Shown: positions 44,329 to 54,004 of the stretch, piece by piece
Position numbering within the stretch: position 1 is the first letter of the stretch
How the letters are laid out: every line of letters starts with the position of its first letter
Assembly: GCA_963746255.1 (NCBI GenBank)
Contig: CAVVAJ010000009.1
Location: 1,426,001 to 1,490,000 of the forward strand
Origin: DAOVXM01 sp963746255
Lineage (GTDB): Bacteria; Chloroflexota; Anaerolineae; Anaerolineales; UBA4823
Direction: 5' to 3'
Length of the DNA stretch: 64,000 nt
Program-made: the position numbers and the translations under genes
The notes under the pieces: generated by a model
Told to the model about the DNA's origin: nothing
Seen by the model: only the letters and a program-made list of their open reading frames with translations
Database searches by the model: none

Positions 44329-44511
44329 AAATGTGGTTGTCCTTCTGATAGGGGTGTTTTATGTCGTTATGCGCATAAAATGCACAATACTTAATTATAC
44401 CTCCGATAGGTGTTTCGCGGGCGAGCCACCCTGGTTGAAAATACTCGCTGACGGGTACAAACTTGGCCTAGAGAGAATGAAATAATCTAATGCTGAGCGA
44501 GGGTTAAACCA

Positions 44512-44540
44512 ATGAGCGACCCCGGATCGGGATCGCTCAT
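44512..44540 (-). terminator. Hairpin downstream of the GltD-like gene
   Basis: ATGAGCGACCC / GGATCGCTCAT forms an 11-bp stem with one mismatch, about 50 bases past the stop at 44592. There is little T-tract, so termination is unproven. Confidence 0.4.
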
Positions 44541-44591
44541 GGTAGCGAAAGAAGGAAGAAGGAGAAGCAGCTGCTATATGCTCACCGCTGC

Positions 44592-46025
44592 TCACTTACT
44601 TCTCAGGTAATCGTCGATAGCAGCTGCGGCGTTGCGGCCTGCTACCATCGCCGTGACTACTAAATCCGGACCGGTGACGGCATCACCACCCGCAAAGACA
44701 CCCGAACGCGAAGTAGCACCAGTCCCGTGGTCAGTAACAATTAGGCCCCACTTGTGTGTATCGAGGTTGGGTGTAGTGTCTCCAATGGTTGGGTCAGGCC
44801 AGTATCCAAGCGCCAGGATGGCTGTATCTGCTTCGACGATGAAATTTGAATCATCTATAGGGACTGGGCGGCGGCGACCTTTCTCGTCAGGCTCGCCGAG
44901 GCGCATCTGGATGCACTCAATTTGAGCCAATCTGCCGTCATCGCCCGAGATGAATTTTACCGGCTGCGTTAGAAACTGGTATTTAGCACCTTCTTCACGC
45001 GCTAACTGGCGGTCTTTCTTACCTCCCGGCATCTCGGCTTCAGTTCGGCGGTAAAGACAAAAAACCTCCTCCGCTCCCATCCGCAAGGCCGTACGCAAGC
45101 AATCAGAGGCCGTATCACCCCCGCCGATCACAGCTATTTTGCGACCAATCGTCGGACGTGAGCGCAACCCTTCGGGCAGATACTCCATCTCAACATTGCC
45201 GCGAATAAGAAATTCTGTGGCCTGGTAGACGCCGGGCAAATCCTCACCCGGCACTTCCATTGGGGCATCGATTCCGGTGCCAACTCCTACAAAGGCGGCC
45301 TCATAGCCATCTTCAAAGAGTTCATCTATGGTCTTGTCTTTGCCGATATACGTATTGCCAACAAATTCCACACCGGCATTAGCCAGATCATTCCAGCGTG
45401 CCAAGACGACATCTTTCGGCAACTTGAAATTGGGGATCCCGTATAGAAGCAGCCCGCCAGGTGCATTCTTGGATTCAAATATGGTCACTTGGTGCCCGCT
45501 TCCTACTAGCTGCTCAGCACACGCCATCCCGGCCGGTCCCGCTCCAACAATAGCAACTCTCTTGCCAGTGGTCTTGCCAGCAGGAACAGTCACCCCCTCT
45601 AAGCAGCGGGCGTAATCTGTGACAAACGATTCAAGTGCGCCAGTTAGCACCGGTTCATGGTGTTTATTCCGCACACATGAACCCTGGCAAAGCTGCTCGT
45701 GTGGGCAAACTCGCCCGCATATTTCTGGCAGCGAGCTGGTTTGGCGATATAAAGCCGCGGCCGCCAAGAATTGTCCTTGCTCAATCAGCCACATGGCCGA
45801 CGGAATATCGTTGTGGGTGGGGCAGGCTTCAACACACGGCGCTGGATCAGGACAGTGGATGCAGCGTGAGGCTTCCAGGACGGCTTCTTCTACCGAAAAA
45901 GGGATAACCACATCTTCGAAATCGCATATCCGCGCTTCAGGATCTCTCAAGCCAACATCTTCAAAAGGGATACGAACTCGAGATTTTCGATCAATTGCTA
46001 AAAATTCACTGGGTACTGCTTGCAT
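44592..46025 (-). CDS. NAD(P)H-dependent glutamate synthase small subunit-like oxidoreductase
   Basis: 477 residues. Two N-terminal cysteine sets, CIHCPDPAPCVEACPTHNDIP and CGRVCPHEQLCQGSC, bind the 4Fe-4S clusters. The flavin-linked domain has VAIVGAGPAGMACAEQL and, later, the NAD(P) site IAVIGGGDTASDCLRTALRMG. GltD and NfnB/SudA-type proteins share this layout. No GltB-like or NfnA-like partner is adjacent, so the physiological acceptor is unclear. The gene is divergent from the adaptor operon, with a twin palindrome between them. Confidence 0.92.
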   Translation of the reverse strand: MQAVPSEFLAIDRKSRVRIPFEDVGLRDPEARICDFEDVVIPFSVEEAVLEASRCIHCPDPAPCVEACPTHNDIPSAMWLIEQGQFLAAAALYRQTSSLPEICGRVCPHEQLCQGSCVRNKHHEPVLTGALESFVTDYARCLEGVTVPAGKTTGKRVAIVGAGPAGMACAEQLVGSGHQVTIFESKNAPGGLLLYGIPNFKLPKDVVLARWNDLANAGVEFVGNTYIGKDKTIDELFEDGYEAAFVGVGTGIDAPMEVPGEDLPGVYQATEFLIRGNVEMEYLPEGLRSRPTIGRKIAVIGGGDTASDCLRTALRMGAEEVFCLYRRTEAEMPGGKKDRQLAREEGAKYQFLTQPVKFISGDDGRLAQIECIQMRLGEPDEKGRRRPVPIDDSNFIVEADTAILALGYWPDPTIGDTTPNLDTHKWGLIVTDHGTGATSRSGVFAGGDAVTGPDLVVTAMVAGRNAAAAIDDYLRSK

Positions 46026-46118
46026 TTTATTTCACTCCTTCTAAATAATTCTTTCGCTGATTTAGATAATAGCGACAAAAGAGGTTTAAATTCAGTCTCA
46101 GATGTCACGATTACCTGT

Positions 46119-46175
46119 TGACGGTTGTCATGTAGTAATGTAAGTCATCATGAATTAAACCGTGACGGTTGTCAT
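46119..46175. promoter_or_regulatory. Two copies of a TGAC-N4-GTCA palindrome
   Basis: TGACGGTTGTCAT occurs at 46119-46131 and again at 46163-46175, identical and 44 bases apart (about four helical turns). Each contains the inverted half-sites TGAC/GTCA. The element lies in the 350-base divergent gap between the GltD-like gene and the efflux operon. It is a candidate operator for a dimeric regulator that contacts both sites. No regulator gene adjoins it. The rest of the gap shows nothing clear. Confidence 0.5.
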
Positions 46176-46375
46176 CCAGACTGCATCAATGCACTCGCCA
46201 TGAAATTAGCATATACAAGCGCTTCACGACGCCGGTGAATGAGTGTTCAAAATTCGCGTCTTGAATCCCACCCGTAGAGATAATCCCCCATCTACTATAC
46301 GAAACTGTCAACTGCTGTAGCAAAAATCTCTGTCACAGAAACATGTTGAGTGGTGTTCATCTATAGGGCCGGTCT

Positions 46376-48073
46376 ATGTCTCGTGGAGTGCGCAATCCCC
46401 TTCCCCAGGAATTATCTGGACGGAAGATTAATAAGAATATTATATTTGGTTTGCGTTTTCCATGGTCTAATTGGCTGCAAGAAACAGGAAGTAATTCGAG
46501 TACATGGAGTAAGGTAGTGTTAAAGAGAGCAGCAATCATCGGGCTGGCCACACTCATCCTAATCTCAGGATGGTTTTTATACCAACAAGTCCAGAATAAC
46601 CGTGCTGCCGCGATGGGTGATTACCAAACCGAGGAGGTGCGGCGAGCGGATATCAGCGCCACGTTTGAAGCAGATGGTGTCTTACATTCGAACCAGACGG
46701 CGGAGTTAGACTGGCAAGCACCCGGCACGGTAGAACGGATCGATACCGCGGTCAGCGAGCTGGTCAGCAAAGGCCAGGTTCTGGCCAGTCTAGAGCATGC
46801 TTCGTTGCCGCAAAGCTTCCTCTTGGCACAGGCGGACTTGGTCAACGCACAGCGCGAGTTTGATGATCTCTATGAATCCGAAACCCAACGGGCAGAAGCA
46901 TTTAAGGCCGTTGAGCTGGCAGAACATGCACTCGAAGATGCCCTGAATCCAGAGCTTGCCCAGGCGAACGCTCTCAGTGCTGTATCTCAAGCTCAAAAAG
47001 ACTTGGAAGAAGCAGAGCGTAATTATTTGATCGTGAGCCGTTCAGCATCCACAGAGGCTATCGAACAAGCGTATGCAAATATGTTGATGGCAAAAAGAGT
47101 TTACGATGACACACAGCGGCAGTACAACAAGATCGAGAACAAATACAACCGCAACCCGAACATGTACCAGTTCTGGGAAAGTAAGAAATTGTATAAACGC
47201 ATCCTGGAGGGCTTAGACCAGAAACTGCTCCGCGACCGGTTGGCATATGAACGTGCCCAAGAAAGGTATGATAACTTGCTTGAGCCACCGGATTCGGGTG
47301 ATGTAGCCTTGGCAGAAGCAGCTGTTGCACTCGGAGAAGCCTTACTAGCGCAGGCCGAACAGGATTTCGTAAGAATCCAAGATGGCCCACGAACCGTAGA
47401 TATCGCTGTCCTCGAAGCTCAACTCGAGGATGCCCGCCGCGAATGGGAGCGAATAAAAAATGGGCCTGACCAGAATGACATAATCGCTGCAGAAGTGCGT
47501 ATCACGGCTGCCCAAGCAGCATTGGAAGCAGGGAGGATCACTGCTCCTTTTAGCGGCATCATCACCACGATAAATAATAAGCCCGGCGATATAGTCAGCG
47601 CCGGAGAAGTAGCATTCCGCCTGGACGATCAATCGCATTTGTTGGTGGATGCCCACGTTTCAGAGATTGATATCAACAAGATTCAACCTGGCCAGGAAAC
47701 GCATATCACTTTTGACTCGGTACGGGATAAAGAATATCACGGGCAGGTCATTGAAGTTCCTCTATATGGGACTGAAACCGATGGTGTGGCTAGCTTTAAA
47801 ACTGTGATTGAACTGGTAGATGGAGATGGCAATATCCGCTCCGGGATGTCCGGGAAGGTGACATTTGTAACCACCACTGTCGCTGACGCACTCGTAATCC
47901 CCACCCAAGCCTTGAGATTTGAGGGCGGACAGCGCGTCGTATACATTTTGAAGGATGGCGAACTTATACCAGTTGAAGTAACGCTGGGAGTTTCCAATAG
48001 CAGTTTTGCTCAAGTAACCGCAGGCGAACTCTCTGTCGGAGATTTGATTGTGCTCAACCCCCCTGACAGCTAG
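46376..48073 (+). CDS. Periplasmic adaptor (HlyD/MacA-like) for ABC export, first copy
   Basis: 565 residues from ATG 46376. An alternative start, GTG 46517 with GGAG about 10 bases before, would give a more standard N-terminus (MLKRAAIIGLATLILISGWFLY). Layout: TM anchor, lipoyl/barrel part (TFEADGVLHSNQTAELDWQAPGTVERI), a long coiled-coil (about 135-350), then lipoyl half (GRITAPFSGIITTINNKPGDIVSAGEVAFRLDD) and a beta-barrel/MP domain. It is paralogous to the next gene: both share an AQLEDA(R/K)RE(W/Y)ERIK(N/D)GPD segment. Adaptors bridge an inner-membrane ABC pump to outer partners. Chloroflexota usually lack a typical outer membrane, so the partner is unclear. Confidence 0.88.
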   Translation: MSRGVRNPLPQELSGRKINKNIIFGLRFPWSNWLQETGSNSSTWSKVVLKRAAIIGLATLILISGWFLYQQVQNNRAAAMGDYQTEEVRRADISATFEADGVLHSNQTAELDWQAPGTVERIDTAVSELVSKGQVLASLEHASLPQSFLLAQADLVNAQREFDDLYESETQRAEAFKAVELAEHALEDALNPELAQANALSAVSQAQKDLEEAERNYLIVSRSASTEAIEQAYANMLMAKRVYDDTQRQYNKIENKYNRNPNMYQFWESKKLYKRILEGLDQKLLRDRLAYERAQERYDNLLEPPDSGDVALAEAAVALGEALLAQAEQDFVRIQDGPRTVDIAVLEAQLEDARREWERIKNGPDQNDIIAAEVRITAAQAALEAGRITAPFSGIITTINNKPGDIVSAGEVAFRLDDQSHLLVDAHVSEIDINKIQPGQETHITFDSVRDKEYHGQVIEVPLYGTETDGVASFKTVIELVDGDGNIRSGMSGKVTFVTTTVADALVIPTQALRFEGGQRVVYILKDGELIPVEVTLGVSNSSFAQVTAGELSVGDLIVLNPPDS

Positions 48074-48191
48074 CAGCTAGCATCAAAAGGTGTAGATCAG
48101 GAAATTAGGTAAACCTGCCTTGGCAGTTGAAACGAAATGCATCCGCCGTTCGCCCGGAATAAATTAGGCGAATACTGATTGGGAGGTAGTT

Positions 48192-49748
48192 ATGAAGAAA
48201 TGGATTATTGTACTTGTTGTCGTTGTACTAATGGCAGCCGCAGCAGCATACTTTTTTGGACCCTTTCGCGGCCAGAGCAATGCAACCGCGGGCGATATGC
48301 AAACCGTGCCTGCGGAAATGGGAGATTTAACCTCTACAATTGGCGCCACGGGCGTCGTGCGTGCAGACCAAACAGCTATATTGCTGTGGCAAACATCCGG
48401 AACGGTTGACTTTGTCAACATCCAGGTCGGGGAGGCTGTGACCAAAGGTCAGATTTTGGCTGCCTTAGAACAAACCTCGCTGCCCCAAAATGTCATTATG
48501 GCACAAGCTGATCTGGTCAGTGCCCAAAAAGCATTAGGTGACCTGCTCAATTCACAATTACAGCAAGCGCTCGCATTACAAGCGGTTGAAGACGCTGAAC
48601 AAGCGCTTGAAGATGCACAAAATCCGGAGCTGGCTCAAGCTAGGGCTCTGGAGGCAATCGCGCAAGCCGAGAAGGCACTTGAAAACGCTGAACGGTCTAC
48701 ACGCTGGGCAAAATCTCCCGCGAGCCAGAGCTTTATCGACGAAGCTGAGGCAGAGCTTACATTGGCTAAAGACCGCTTGGATAAAGCCTACGACAAATAC
48801 AAGCCTTATCAAGGTAGACCCGAAGATAATGTCACCCGGGCAGTGCTGTTAGCAGAATACTCTGCTGCGAAACAAGTCTATGACGCCGCAGTGCGAAAAT
48901 TAAACAGCCTGCAGGGCACCGCCAGCATTACGGATATCGCTGTACAGGAAGCAAACCTCGCGACAGCAAAAGCACAATTGCTTGAAGCACAGCGTGATTG
49001 GGAAAGAGTCAAAGATGGCCCAAGTGATGCTGATATCAAGCTGTTTGAAGCTCAGCTAGAAGACGCAAAACGCGAGTATGAACGGATCAAAGATGGTCCT
49101 GATCCTGATGATATTGCCGTTGCAGAGGCGCGTGTAGCCGCTGCTCAAGCAACGGTAAATCAAACCCGCCTCGATGCCCCTTTTACAGGTGTTGTCACCG
49201 CAGTGGAGAGCAAGCCCGGAGATCAGGTGTCGCCAGGAACACCAGCTTTCCGTTTAGATGATAATTCCCGCTTACTTGTTGATGTCCAGGTCTCAGAGGT
49301 TGACATCAACCGTATCAACGAAAACCAGGATGTCATTCTGACTTTTGACGCAATTTTAGATAGGGAATACCAAGGAGTGGTCACAGATGTGGCTTTGGTA
49401 GGTGCGACCAACCAAGGGGTGGTCGATTTCGTAGTATCAGTGGAATTGATTGATCCTGACGAGAGTGTAAAACCGGGTATGACTGCAGCAGTGAACATTG
49501 TCGCGGATCAGATGAACAATGTCCTGTTAGTGCCAAATCGCGCCGTCAGGATTTTGGAAGGGGAGCGAGTTGTATACATTTTGAAAGACGGCCAACCCGA
49601 ACCAGTCATGATCACCCTAGGGTCGTCATCAGAGACGATGAGCGAGATTATTGAAGGTGATTTAGCGGCTGGGGACTTGATCATTCTCAATCCACCAACA
49701 ATATTCGACCAGAACGGACCACCACCATTTGTAACGGGTGGATCATGA
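48192..49748 (+). CDS. Periplasmic adaptor (HlyD/MacA-like), second copy
   Basis: 518 residues, GGGAGG before ATG 48192. N-terminal anchor (KKWIIVLVVVVLMAAAAAYFF), split lipoyl segments (GDLTSTIGATGVVRADQTAILLWQTSGTV and RLDAPFTGVVTAVESKPGDQVSPGTPAFRLDD), a long coiled-coil (about 95-310) with periodic Ala/Leu, and a beta-barrel end. Its stop overlaps the ABC ATPase start by four bases, so it is probably the adaptor that functions directly with that pump. Confidence 0.9.
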   Translation: MKKWIIVLVVVVLMAAAAAYFFGPFRGQSNATAGDMQTVPAEMGDLTSTIGATGVVRADQTAILLWQTSGTVDFVNIQVGEAVTKGQILAALEQTSLPQNVIMAQADLVSAQKALGDLLNSQLQQALALQAVEDAEQALEDAQNPELAQARALEAIAQAEKALENAERSTRWAKSPASQSFIDEAEAELTLAKDRLDKAYDKYKPYQGRPEDNVTRAVLLAEYSAAKQVYDAAVRKLNSLQGTASITDIAVQEANLATAKAQLLEAQRDWERVKDGPSDADIKLFEAQLEDAKREYERIKDGPDPDDIAVAEARVAAAQATVNQTRLDAPFTGVVTAVESKPGDQVSPGTPAFRLDDNSRLLVDVQVSEVDINRINENQDVILTFDAILDREYQGVVTDVALVGATNQGVVDFVVSVELIDPDESVKPGMTAAVNIVADQMNNVLLVPNRAVRILEGERVVYILKDGQPEPVMITLGSSSETMSEIIEGDLAAGDLIILNPPTIFDQNGPPPFVTGGS

Positions 49749-50422
49749 GCGATTGGGTTATTGAAGCAAAGGACCTAACCAAAGTGTATCAAATGGGGGA
49801 TATTGAGGTGCACGCACTGCGCGGTCTCTCGCTCAAGATTCAGCGGGGAGAAGTGGTCGCCATCATGGGTCCCTCAGGTTCTGGAAAATCCACACTGATG
49901 AATATGATCGGCTGTCTCGATCATCCAACCTCGGGGGAATATCTACTGGATGGTGAGCAGGTTTCGAATCTAAAGGACGACCAGCTAGCTGAAATCCGCA
50001 ACCGCAAAGTTGGCTTTGTCTTCCAGACCTTCAATCTGCTCTCACGCACTACTGCATTGTCCAATGTCGAGCTGCCGATGCGCTATTCCGAGATGACGCG
50101 CGGGCGCAAAGAACGGGCAAAATCTGCGCTTGAATTAGTAGGGTTAAGTGACCGGATCCATCACCGCCCAAATGAGCTGTCGGGCGGACAGCAGCAGCGG
50201 GTTGCGATCGCGCGAGCACTAGTTAATGACCCCGCCATAATTTTGGCAGATGAACCCACTGGAAATCTTGACTCTAAATCCGGTGAAGAGATCATGCAGC
50301 TACTGCTCTCGTTGAATAAAGAACAGGGCACTACACTGGTGATTGTCACACATGATCCGGAGATTGCCCAGCAGACCCAACGTACGATCCTCATCCGTGA
50401 TGGTGTGGTTGTCGAGGAATAG
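49745..50422 (+). CDS. ABC transporter ATP-binding protein, MacB/LolD type
   Basis: 225 residues. Walker A GPSGSGKST (about 41-49), Q-loop, signature LSGGQQQRVAIARAL and Walker B IILADEPTGNLDS, the last being the hallmark of the MacB/LolD/FtsE group. Stop and start overlap upstream, and the permease begins 3 bases downstream, so the unit is adaptor-ATPase-permease. It powers export or a mechanotransmission pump. Confidence 0.96.
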   Translation: MSDWVIEAKDLTKVYQMGDIEVHALRGLSLKIQRGEVVAIMGPSGSGKSTLMNMIGCLDHPTSGEYLLDGEQVSNLKDDQLAEIRNRKVGFVFQTFNLLSRTTALSNVELPMRYSEMTRGRKERAKSALELVGLSDRIHHRPNELSGGQQQRVAIARALVNDPAIILADEPTGNLDSKSGEEIMQLLLSLNKEQGTTLVIVTHDPEIAQQTQRTILIRDGVVVEE

Positions 50423-50425
50423 AAT

Positions 50426-51652
50426 ATGAAATTGTGGCAAGCATTTATTGAAGCACTTGGAAGCCTGGCTGCCAACAAAATGCGCTCCGCACTAACCATA
50501 CTTGGTATAGTTATCGGTGTGGCAGCGGTCATCGCGATGATCTCGATTGGCCGCGGTGCAGAAAATTCGATTACCGGGTCAATTGAAGGTATTGGAACAA
50601 ACTTACTCTTCGTGTTTAGCGGTGGTTCGGAAGATGTTCGCAACCCAGAACCGCTTACCCTCGGCGACGCGGAAGCCATTGCTGATCCATTTCTGGCTCC
50701 GTCAGTGGGCGGTGTTGCCCCAGTTCTGCAAGGCAGTGCCAAGGTATCGTATGGTGGGGAGACAAACGTTACCCAGGTTTCAGGTGTGACGCCTGATTAT
50801 GCTATTGTCAGAAATGACGAGGTCGCTGAGGGAGAATATATCAACGAATCGCATATTTTAGGGCAAGCCTCGGTTGTATTACTTGGGCCAGATGTTGCGG
50901 AAGATTTATTTGGAAGAACTGCCGGTTTAGTCGGCGAGACAATACGTGTAGAAGGTCAACCGTACCGTGTCGTTGGAGTATTGGAATCTAAAGGTGGGTC
51001 ATCGTTTTCCAACGAAGACGACCGCATCGTTATACCATTAACAACAGCACAAACCCGCTTACTGCGCCGCTCCTCGCGCGATAAAGTTGACCTGCTTCTA
51101 GTCCAAGCAGTAAGTGCTGATGCCGTACCTCAAGCTTCAGAGGAAGTTACCCAGATCTTACGCTCCCGGCACCGAACAGAGATCGGTGCCGATGACTTCA
51201 CCCTCCTCTCCCAACAAGACTTCTTGGATACAGCCGCGACGATTACCGGTGTATTGACGATCTTCCTGGGCGGGATTGCGGCGATTTCTCTGCTGGTGGG
51301 CGGGATTGGTATCATGAATATCATGCTAGTCTCAGTAACAGAACGCACTCGGGAGATTGGTTTGCGCAAGGCTTTGGGAGCCCGTAAATCCGATATTATG
51401 ATCCAATTCTTAACTGAGTCTGCCGTGCTGAGTTTGATTGGAGGGCTCATCGGCATCATGTTGGGGTGGTTGATCGCTTTTGGTGTAGGACGGATCGCAG
51501 AAGCCAGCAACGCTGACATCACGCCAGCTATCGGGATCGATATCATATTGCTGGCAACGTTATTCTCAACCGCAGTCGGCTTATTCTTTGGGATATACCC
51601 TGCCAATCGAGCTGCAAACCTCGAGCCAGTCGAAGCCCTGCGTTACGAATAA
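50426..51652 (+). CDS. MacB-type ABC transporter permease (FtsX domain)
   Basis: 408 residues. Amino-terminal TM helix (ANKMRSALTILGIVIGVAAVIAMISIGRGAE), a large extracytoplasmic MacB-PCD domain (about 45-260), then three TM helices in the FtsX domain (VGGIGIMNIMLVSVTERTREIGLRKALGAR). ATGALEPVEAL-like end (AANLEPVEALRYE). Pairs with the ATPase upstream. Substrate unknown: MacB exporters handle macrolides, peptides or lipoproteins. Confidence 0.95.
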   Translation: MKLWQAFIEALGSLAANKMRSALTILGIVIGVAAVIAMISIGRGAENSITGSIEGIGTNLLFVFSGGSEDVRNPEPLTLGDAEAIADPFLAPSVGGVAPVLQGSAKVSYGGETNVTQVSGVTPDYAIVRNDEVAEGEYINESHILGQASVVLLGPDVAEDLFGRTAGLVGETIRVEGQPYRVVGVLESKGGSSFSNEDDRIVIPLTTAQTRLLRRSSRDKVDLLLVQAVSADAVPQASEEVTQILRSRHRTEIGADDFTLLSQQDFLDTAATITGVLTIFLGGIAAISLLVGGIGIMNIMLVSVTERTREIGLRKALGARKSDIMIQFLTESAVLSLIGGLIGIMLGWLIAFGVGRIAEASNADITPAIGIDIILLATLFSTAVGLFFGIYPANRAANLEPVEALRYE

Positions 51653-51682
51653 GTGTGCAGTTGAGATTCGATCGGACAAATC

Positions 51683-52189
51683 TTGAAACCTTTCGACCGA
51701 CGTACTTACCATTCACCTGCTGAGTTTGCACAGGACATGTGGATTCTGCTTAAGGGGCACACGATGTTGAAACGCGCCCAGCAGGGCGATTTGATCTCGG
51801 TTTCATTTCGGGAGCGGTTGATGCTGGTGGTTACCGAAGTCAACGGTTGTCGTTACTGCAGCTATCATCATACCAAGCAAGCACTATTAGCTGGTATATC
51901 TCCAGAAGAACTCAATCAACTGTTAAGTGGTCATTTGCCTGAGGGATGCCCAGCAGATGAGATCCAGGCTTTGCTGTATGCCCAGCACTGGGCTGAACAA
52001 AACGCCCAACCAGATCCACAGTTGACAGCCCAACTAGGTGCAGTGTATGGTCAAGAAAAAGCCGCTGTGATAAATTTACTGCTGCGGATGATACGGGTCG
52101 GCAACCTATTAGGTAATACGGGGGACTATATCATTCACCAGCTATCTTTCGGGCATTTGGGTTACGAACAGCCAGGAAAGTCTGCGTAA
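51683..52189 (+). CDS. Carboxymuconolactone decarboxylase/AhpD-like protein
   Basis: 168 residues. The CMD/AhpD active-site segment VTEVNGCRYCSYHHTKQALLAGIS (CxxCxxxH) is complete. Such proteins act as peroxidase-linked alkylhydroperoxidase D or as decarboxylases. It lies 30 bases after the permease, maybe read from the same transcript, and is followed by a hairpin. Specific reaction unknown. Confidence 0.88.
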   Translation: MKPFDRRTYHSPAEFAQDMWILLKGHTMLKRAQQGDLISVSFRERLMLVVTEVNGCRYCSYHHTKQALLAGISPEELNQLLSGHLPEGCPADEIQALLYAQHWAEQNAQPDPQLTAQLGAVYGQEKAAVINLLLRMIRVGNLLGNTGDYIIHQLSFGHLGYEQPGKSA

Positions 52190-52220
52190 ATTAGGTTATT
52201 GATTACTTAGCTCACCCGTC

Positions 52221-52272
52221 AAAAATAATTACCGGGCTGCTCTCACAACCGCATCCCGGTTCAATTTTCTTT
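52221..52272. terminator. Bidirectional terminator between the AhpD-like and malY genes
   Basis: Stem ACCGGG / CCCGGT (52231-52236 and 52255-52260) with an 18-base loop. To the right on the plus strand comes tcaattttctttc; on the minus strand the stem is followed by aattattttt. Both converging genes could stop here. Confidence 0.55.
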
Positions 52273-53453
52273 CATACCTGGTCAGAAGAATGCTTTTCCT
52301 GGTGGAGCGCATCTCGCATGGCGTGCAGGGCTGATGTCAAGGTCTGGCGTGGACAAGCGAAATTGAGCCGCACGAAGCCCGCACCGGTGTGCCCAAAATC
52401 AAGTCCATCGTTCAATGCCACGCTTGCTTGCTCCAGAAAGAATTTATGCGGGTTCGCAGAAATGCCCTCTCCTGCCTGCCGGCAATCTAACCAAGCCAAG
52501 TAAGTGCCTTCTGGTTTGGCCATCTTTACACCGTCTAACTCGCTTTCCACGAACTCATACAAGTAATCACGATTGGCTTCCAAATAACCTATTACCTGCC
52601 GGAGCCAATCATCACCGTCTTGGTATGCGGCTAGGGCAGCCGTTAATCCCAAGACGCTGACACCGCTCATCAATCCCTTGCGCGCATCCAGGTATTTTTT
52701 CCGCAAATCAGGATTCTGGATGACAGCTAGTGAACAATCCAATCCCGCGATATTAAATGTCTTGCTCGGCGCGATCAGGGTGATCGTGTTCTGTGCAATT
52801 TCGGGGTCCAAAGCGGCAATGGGGATATGGCTCTGCCCAGAGAAGAGCAGTTCCGCGTGGATTTCGTCAGAGCAAATGATCACCTGGTGACGCAAGCACA
52901 CTTCGGCCATTTTTTCCAGGTCATCCTGGCAGTACACTTTTCCAACAGGGTTATGCGGGTTGCACAATATAAAGAGGCGGGTCTGGTGGCTAAATGCCCG
53001 CTCGAACAGGTCGTTGTCAAGCCCATATGAGCCATCTGCATTCAGAGTTAGTGCCATCTCCTGGTGAAGGATACCTGTTGTCTTGGCTGCCCTGAAGATC
53101 GGCGGGTAGACAGGAGCCTGCACTAGGACTGCCTCATCATGATTCACAACTGCATGGCAAGCTAAATGGAAACCCCGCACAACCCCTGGCATGAAGACCA
53201 GGTCCTCTGGTTCCACTTGCCAGTCATAGAGACGCATTAACCGCTGGCTGACAATTTCTGACAAACTTGGCATGACTTCTGGGTAGCCAAAGACACCGTG
53301 GGCTACGCGCTCTTGTAATGCTCGCAGTACAGGTTCCGGGCATACGAAATCCATATCCGCAACCCAAAGCGGCAGCACATTCGGTCCATACCGATGCCAT
53401 TTCACACTTTCTGATTTTCTGCGATCGATAACTTCATCAAAATCGTAAATCAT
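52272..53453 (-). CDS. MalY/PatB-type PLP-dependent beta C-S lyase
   Basis: 393 residues, fold type I. LWVADMDFVCPEPVLRALQERV, CNPHNPVGKVY and SDEIHAELLF are family motifs, and APSKTFNIAGLDCSL carries the PLP lysine. It probably has cystathionine/cysteine beta-lyase activity; some homologues act as aminotransferases. It lies 62 bases downstream of cutA on the same strand. Confidence 0.93.
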   Translation of the reverse strand: MIYDFDEVIDRRKSESVKWHRYGPNVLPLWVADMDFVCPEPVLRALQERVAHGVFGYPEVMPSLSEIVSQRLMRLYDWQVEPEDLVFMPGVVRGFHLACHAVVNHDEAVLVQAPVYPPIFRAAKTTGILHQEMALTLNADGSYGLDNDLFERAFSHQTRLFILCNPHNPVGKVYCQDDLEKMAEVCLRHQVIICSDEIHAELLFSGQSHIPIAALDPEIAQNTITLIAPSKTFNIAGLDCSLAVIQNPDLRKKYLDARKGLMSGVSVLGLTAALAAYQDGDDWLRQVIGYLEANRDYLYEFVESELDGVKMAKPEGTYLAWLDCRQAGEGISANPHKFFLEQASVALNDGLDFGHTGAGFVRLNFACPRQTLTSALHAMRDALHQEKHSSDQV

Positions 53454-53515
53454 AATATGCCTGTATACATTATGGATTTGTTCCAGTGGCTGTTCACAAA
53501 GGAAGTTGGCGGTTT

Positions 53516-53842
53516 TCAGCCGTCTGTTTCCTCAGTTACCCAAGTAAGATAGCTGTCCAGAGCCTGGACAATTGGAACGGCAATAATCTCCGGCACTTCA
53601 TAGGAGTGCAGTTCCTGCACTGCTGGCAGCAGCTTATCCGCGAACAGTTCCACCCGGCTCTTTGCCAGCAGTATGATTTCCTGATCGGTGTGGACTTCAC
53701 CTCGCCAGCTGTATACCGAGTGCACTTCAGGCAGAATATTTACGCACGCCGCCAGGTTGCTTTCAACCAACATGGTGGCGATTATTTCAGCCTCTTCATG
53801 CGATGGAGCGGTGATCAACACCACAATATGCTCATTAGACAT
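53516..53842 (-). CDS. cutA: CutA1-type divalent cation tolerance protein
   Basis: 108 residues. VLITAPSHEEAEIIATMLVESNLAACVNILPEVHSVYSWRGEVHTDQEIILLAKSRVELF and the closing EVPEIIAVPI are the CutA1 signature of a trimeric ferredoxin-like protein. Metal tolerance was the historical role; the molecular function is unsettled. Upstream of malY. Confidence 0.95.
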   Translation of the reverse strand: MSNEHIVVLITAPSHEEAEIIATMLVESNLAACVNILPEVHSVYSWRGEVHTDQEIILLAKSRVELFADKLLPAVQELHSYEVPEIIAVPIVQALDSYLTWVTEETDG

Positions 53843-54004
53843 TACTGCTCTCCTTCCGAATATCTGGATAGGTGCCAGACAATAAACTGAATACCCCTAC
53901 CGGGTTCCCCGGCAACTTCACCCCATTATATCCACCTAAGTATCGTTTTCGAGTAGAATTGATTAGCAATTTACATCCTGTTCACGCTCACGACAAGACA
54001 TTGT

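Noticed and set aside
46119..46175. CRISPR repeats
   Set aside because: Only two copies, 13 bp, palindromic, with a 31-base spacer; no cas genes in the window.
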